64,000 nucleotides of DNA from 2-02-FULL-55-14 sp964534125 (GTDB lineage: Bacteria; Bacteroidota; Ignavibacteria; UBA10030). The notes under the pieces are model-generated. The model was not told the origin of the DNA. It was given only the letters and a program-made list of their open reading frames with translations, and made no database searches. Where the stretch lies: positions 1 through 64,000 of the forward strand of contig CAZHOJ010000003.1 in the NCBI GenBank assembly GCA_964534125.1, given 5' to 3'. The translations under genes were made by a program, and so were the position numbers. This document shows, in pieces, positions 61,796 to 64,000 of this stretch. How positions within the stretch are numbered: position 1 is the first letter of the stretch; each line of letters opens with the position of its first letter.

Positions 61796-63856
61796 TCAGG
61801 TCTTCCGCTTTCTCCGTACTCCGGACTCCCGACTCCGCACTTGATCTCCTCCTCTCCCTTCCAGCTTCTCTATCTCATCCCTCAGGTGAGCGGCGCGTTC
61901 GAATTCCAGGTCCTTCGCTGCCCGCGTCATCTCCTCACGAAGTTCCGCAATGAGATCCTTCTTCTGCTCGTCACTGAGGTACTTGGCGACCGTCTCGCTG
62001 ACAGCGTACGCCTTCCCCTCAGCCTTGTCATCCCGCCGTCCCCGTACGTCCGCCACTGCGGTCGCCGCGAGGATCTCATCGACCGATTTGTATATGGTGC
62101 GGGGGGTGATCCCATGCTCTTTATTATAGGAGACCTGCTTCTGCCTCCTCCTCCCGGTCTCATCCATCATCCGCTTCATGGACCCCGTGATCGTGTCGGC
62201 GTACAGAATGACCTTGCCGTTCACATTCCGGGCCGTCCTGCCGGCTGTCTGGATGAGCGAACGCTCCGACCGCAGGAAGCCCTCCTTGTCGGCGTCGATG
62301 ATAGCCACGAGGGACACCTCCGGCAGGTCAAGACCCTCACGCAGCAGATTGACGCCCACAAGCACATCGAACTCGCCCAGACGAAGGTCCCGAAGCGTCT
62401 CGACGCGTTCCAGCGCATCCACCTCGGAATGGATGTACCGCACCCGCACGCTGATGTTCTCGAAATACTCGGTCAGGTCCTCGGCCATCCGCTTTGTCAG
62501 CGTCGTCACGAGCGTCCGTTCCTTCCGCTTCGCGCGCACGCGGATCTCCTCGAGGAGGTCGTCGATCTGGTGCTTCGACGGCCGGATCTCCACCTCCGGA
62601 TCGACAAGTCCCGTCGGGCGAATGACCTGCTCCACAACGACTCCCCCTGACTTGTCCAGTTCGTACGGACCGGGCGTTGCGCTCACGAAGATGATCTGCC
62701 CGGCCTTCTCTTCCCATTCGTGGAACTTCAGCGGCCGGTTGTCCAGCGCCGAGGGGAGCCGGAATCCGTGCTCCACGAGCGTCGCCTTGCGCGACCGGTC
62801 GCCTTCGTACATGCCACCGATCTGCGGTACGGTCACGTGCGACTCATCGATGATCGTCAAAAAGCCCTCCGGGAAGTAGTCGAGCAGGCACGATGGCCGC
62901 GATCCGGGCGGACGGCCGTCCAGGTGGCGGGAGTAGTTCTCGATGCCCTGACAGTACCCGACCTCCCGCATCATCTCGATATCGAAGTTCGTGCGCTGCT
63001 GCAGACGCTGCGCCTCTACGAACTTCCCCATCCCCTTCAGCTCGTCCACCCGTCCCCGCAGTTCCTCACGGATCGGGCCGATGGCATTCTCGATCGTCGG
63101 CCGCCCCGTCACGAACTGCTTGGCGGGATAGATCACCTCGTACTGCGTATCCCCGAGCACGTCTCCGGTCACCTTGCTGACGTATGAGATACGCTCGATC
63201 TCATCGCCGAAGAACTCGACACGAAGCGCCTCCTCGTTCTCGAAGCCCGGCGTTATCTCCACGATATCGCCCCGCACCCGGAACGTCCCCCTCGTGAACT
63301 CGTAGTCGTTCCGCGCATACAGCATGTCCACCAACCGCTTGAGGAACGCCTGCCGCCCCATCGTGTCCCCTTTCCGCAGTACGAGCATCTGCTTGATCCA
63401 TTCCTCGGGCGCTCCGATACCGTAGATGGAGCTGACCGAGGCGACCACGAGCACGTTCGGGTCCCCCGACAGAAGAGAAGAGGTCGCACGAAGGCGCAAT
63501 CGCTCGATCTCGTCGTTGATGGAGGCATCCTTCGCTATGTATGTGTCGGTCGAAGGGACGTAGGCCTCCGGCTGGTAGTAGTCGTAGTAGGAGATGAAGA
63601 ACTCGACCCGGTTCTTCGGAAAGAAAGACTTGAATTCTGCATACAGTTGTGCAGCGAGGGTCTTATTGTGGGACATCACAAGAACCGGCCGCTCGAAATC
63701 CTTAATCACGTTCGACAGCGTGAAGGTCTTGCCACTCCCGGTGACTCCCAGGAGCGTCTGATACCGGTCCCCGCGCCGAACGCCTTCCAGAAGCTGCCGA
63801 ATGGCCTCCGGCTGGTCCCCCGAAGGGGTCATCTCAGAAATGAGCGTGTAGGGCAT
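61796..63856 (-). CDS. uvrB: Excinuclease ABC subunit B
   Basis: Damage-verifying helicase of nucleotide excision repair, 686 residues. It has Walker A GVTGSGKTF near 39, the beta-hairpin segment YYDYYQPEAYVP near 92, DEID-equivalent IDESHVTVP near 338, helicase motif TAGRTARN near 540, and a C-terminal UvrC-binding UVR motif (LREEMTRAAKDLEFERAAHLRDEI, shortened). The last residues after the UVR motif (RSRESGVRRKRKT) are coded by heptad-type repeat sequence. Confidence 0.97.
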   Translation of the reverse strand: MPYTLISEMTPSGDQPEAIRQLLEGVRRGDRYQTLLGVTGSGKTFTLSNVIKDFERPVLVMSHNKTLAAQLYAEFKSFFPKNRVEFFISYYDYYQPEAYVPSTDTYIAKDASINDEIERLRLRATSSLLSGDPNVLVVASVSSIYGIGAPEEWIKQMLVLRKGDTMGRQAFLKRLVDMLYARNDYEFTRGTFRVRGDIVEITPGFENEEALRVEFFGDEIERISYVSKVTGDVLGDTQYEVIYPAKQFVTGRPTIENAIGPIREELRGRVDELKGMGKFVEAQRLQQRTNFDIEMMREVGYCQGIENYSRHLDGRPPGSRPSCLLDYFPEGFLTIIDESHVTVPQIGGMYEGDRSRKATLVEHGFRLPSALDNRPLKFHEWEEKAGQIIFVSATPGPYELDKSGGVVVEQVIRPTGLVDPEVEIRPSKHQIDDLLEEIRVRAKRKERTLVTTLTKRMAEDLTEYFENISVRVRYIHSEVDALERVETLRDLRLGEFDVLVGVNLLREGLDLPEVSLVAIIDADKEGFLRSERSLIQTAGRTARNVNGKVILYADTITGSMKRMMDETGRRRQKQVSYNKEHGITPRTIYKSVDEILAATAVADVRGRRDDKAEGKAYAVSETVAKYLSDEQKKDLIAELREEMTRAAKDLEFERAAHLRDEIEKLEGRGGDQVRSRESGVRRKRKT

Positions 63857-63909
63857 GTGTCTGTCCGATGGGGATGAAGTTCGAGATTTTCTTGCTTACT
63901 TTCTTGCGT

Positions 63910-64000
63910 ATGCATATCCGTACACTGACACCTCTCCTGGTCACCATCTGCCTCGCCGGATTCGCCGCCTGCGGGACCAATGAGGAAGCCGTTCCTGAAA
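63910..64000 (+). CDS. Lipoprotein gene, truncated by window end
   Basis: An ATG at 63910 opens a frame coding for a lipoprotein signal (RTLTPLLVTICLAGFAAC with the lipid cysteine at about residue 20), followed by GTNEEAVPE. The rest lies beyond the window. It is divergent from uvrB. The TTGCTTACTTTC stretch just upstream is a possible promoter element. Confidence 0.65.
   Translation, partial: MHIRTLTPLLVTICLAGFAACGTNEEAVPE

Overview
The window is a GC-rich (about 60 % by eye) bacterial chromosomal segment, densely coded on both strands. I see no rRNA, tRNA, phage or insertion-sequence gene. It looks like a Gram-negative, free-living heterotroph. It carries a TonB-dependent receptor, an Omp85-type barrel, several lipoproteins with clear lipobox cysteines, a rhomboid protease with the C-terminal tail seen in Bacteroidota-type rhomboids, and intergenic heptad repeats and GC-rich palindromes of the kind seen in Bacteroidota/Ignavibacteria-like genomes. 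A deep-branching FCB-group (Ignavibacteria/Bacteroidota-related) organism is my best guess, not a firm assignment.

Region 1 (0.3-10.9 kb, + strand) is a sugar-acid operon: 6-phosphogluconate dehydrogenase, an MFS hexuronate-type transporter, an SDR mannonate/uronate oxidoreductase, a PdxB-like dehydrogenase, KduI, a LarA-family nickel racemase/epimerase, a PfkB (KdgK-like) kinase, a LacI regulator and a secreted PL6 polysaccharide lyase. The standard reading is breakdown of alginate- or glycosaminoglycan-type uronates through KduI, KduD-like SDR and KdgK. The LarA homologue and gnd also permit a route through mannonate, gluconate and 6-phosphogluconate into the pentose phosphate pathway.

Region 2 (11.0-18.6 kb) holds two convergent gene sets that together look like a methionine synthase broken into separate proteins. 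The + set encodes a RamA/DUF4445 corrinoid reductive activator, a MetH-activation-like protein and a small unknown protein. The - set encodes a corrinoid protein, a small PF13769-like protein, a zinc homocysteine-methyltransferase domain, a MetF fused to a MetV-like cysteine-rich domain, and a pterin-binding methyltransferase.

Region 3 (18.9-37.2 kb, mostly + strand) holds an epimerase, a TonB_C lipoprotein with a degenerate parvulin-like end, a Tat-exported nitroreductase, an Omp85 barrel, a MOSC protein, glnD, murI, a divergent def, a pterin dehydratase, a TPR protein, pyrE, mscS, a Nudix hydrolase, a pyrimidine phosphorylase, suhB (- strand) and a secreted glycogen-debranching-type lipoprotein. 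A 0.43-kb array of nine GC-rich palindromes follows.

Region 4 (37.7-42.4 kb, - strand) is a thiamin-salvage operon. A sigma70-like promoter and a recognisable TPP riboswitch precede a TonB receptor, thiamine pyrophosphokinase and a sodium-solute symporter. A heptad repeat sits inside the variable P3 arm of the riboswitch.

Region 5 (42.4-64 kb, mainly - strand) contains an HDAC-like deacetylase, an ABC exporter, an HhH-GPD glycosylase (+), rsmI, nadE, lysine 6-aminotransferase with a semialdehyde dehydrogenase (lysine catabolism), purB, htrA, plsY, a ZIP transporter with an internal cyclic-nucleotide-binding domain, ispG, rhomboid, pgk, gapA, comF and uvrB. The window ends inside a + strand lipoprotein gene. 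Degenerate heptad repeats occur in several gaps and run into the 3' ends of some genes.
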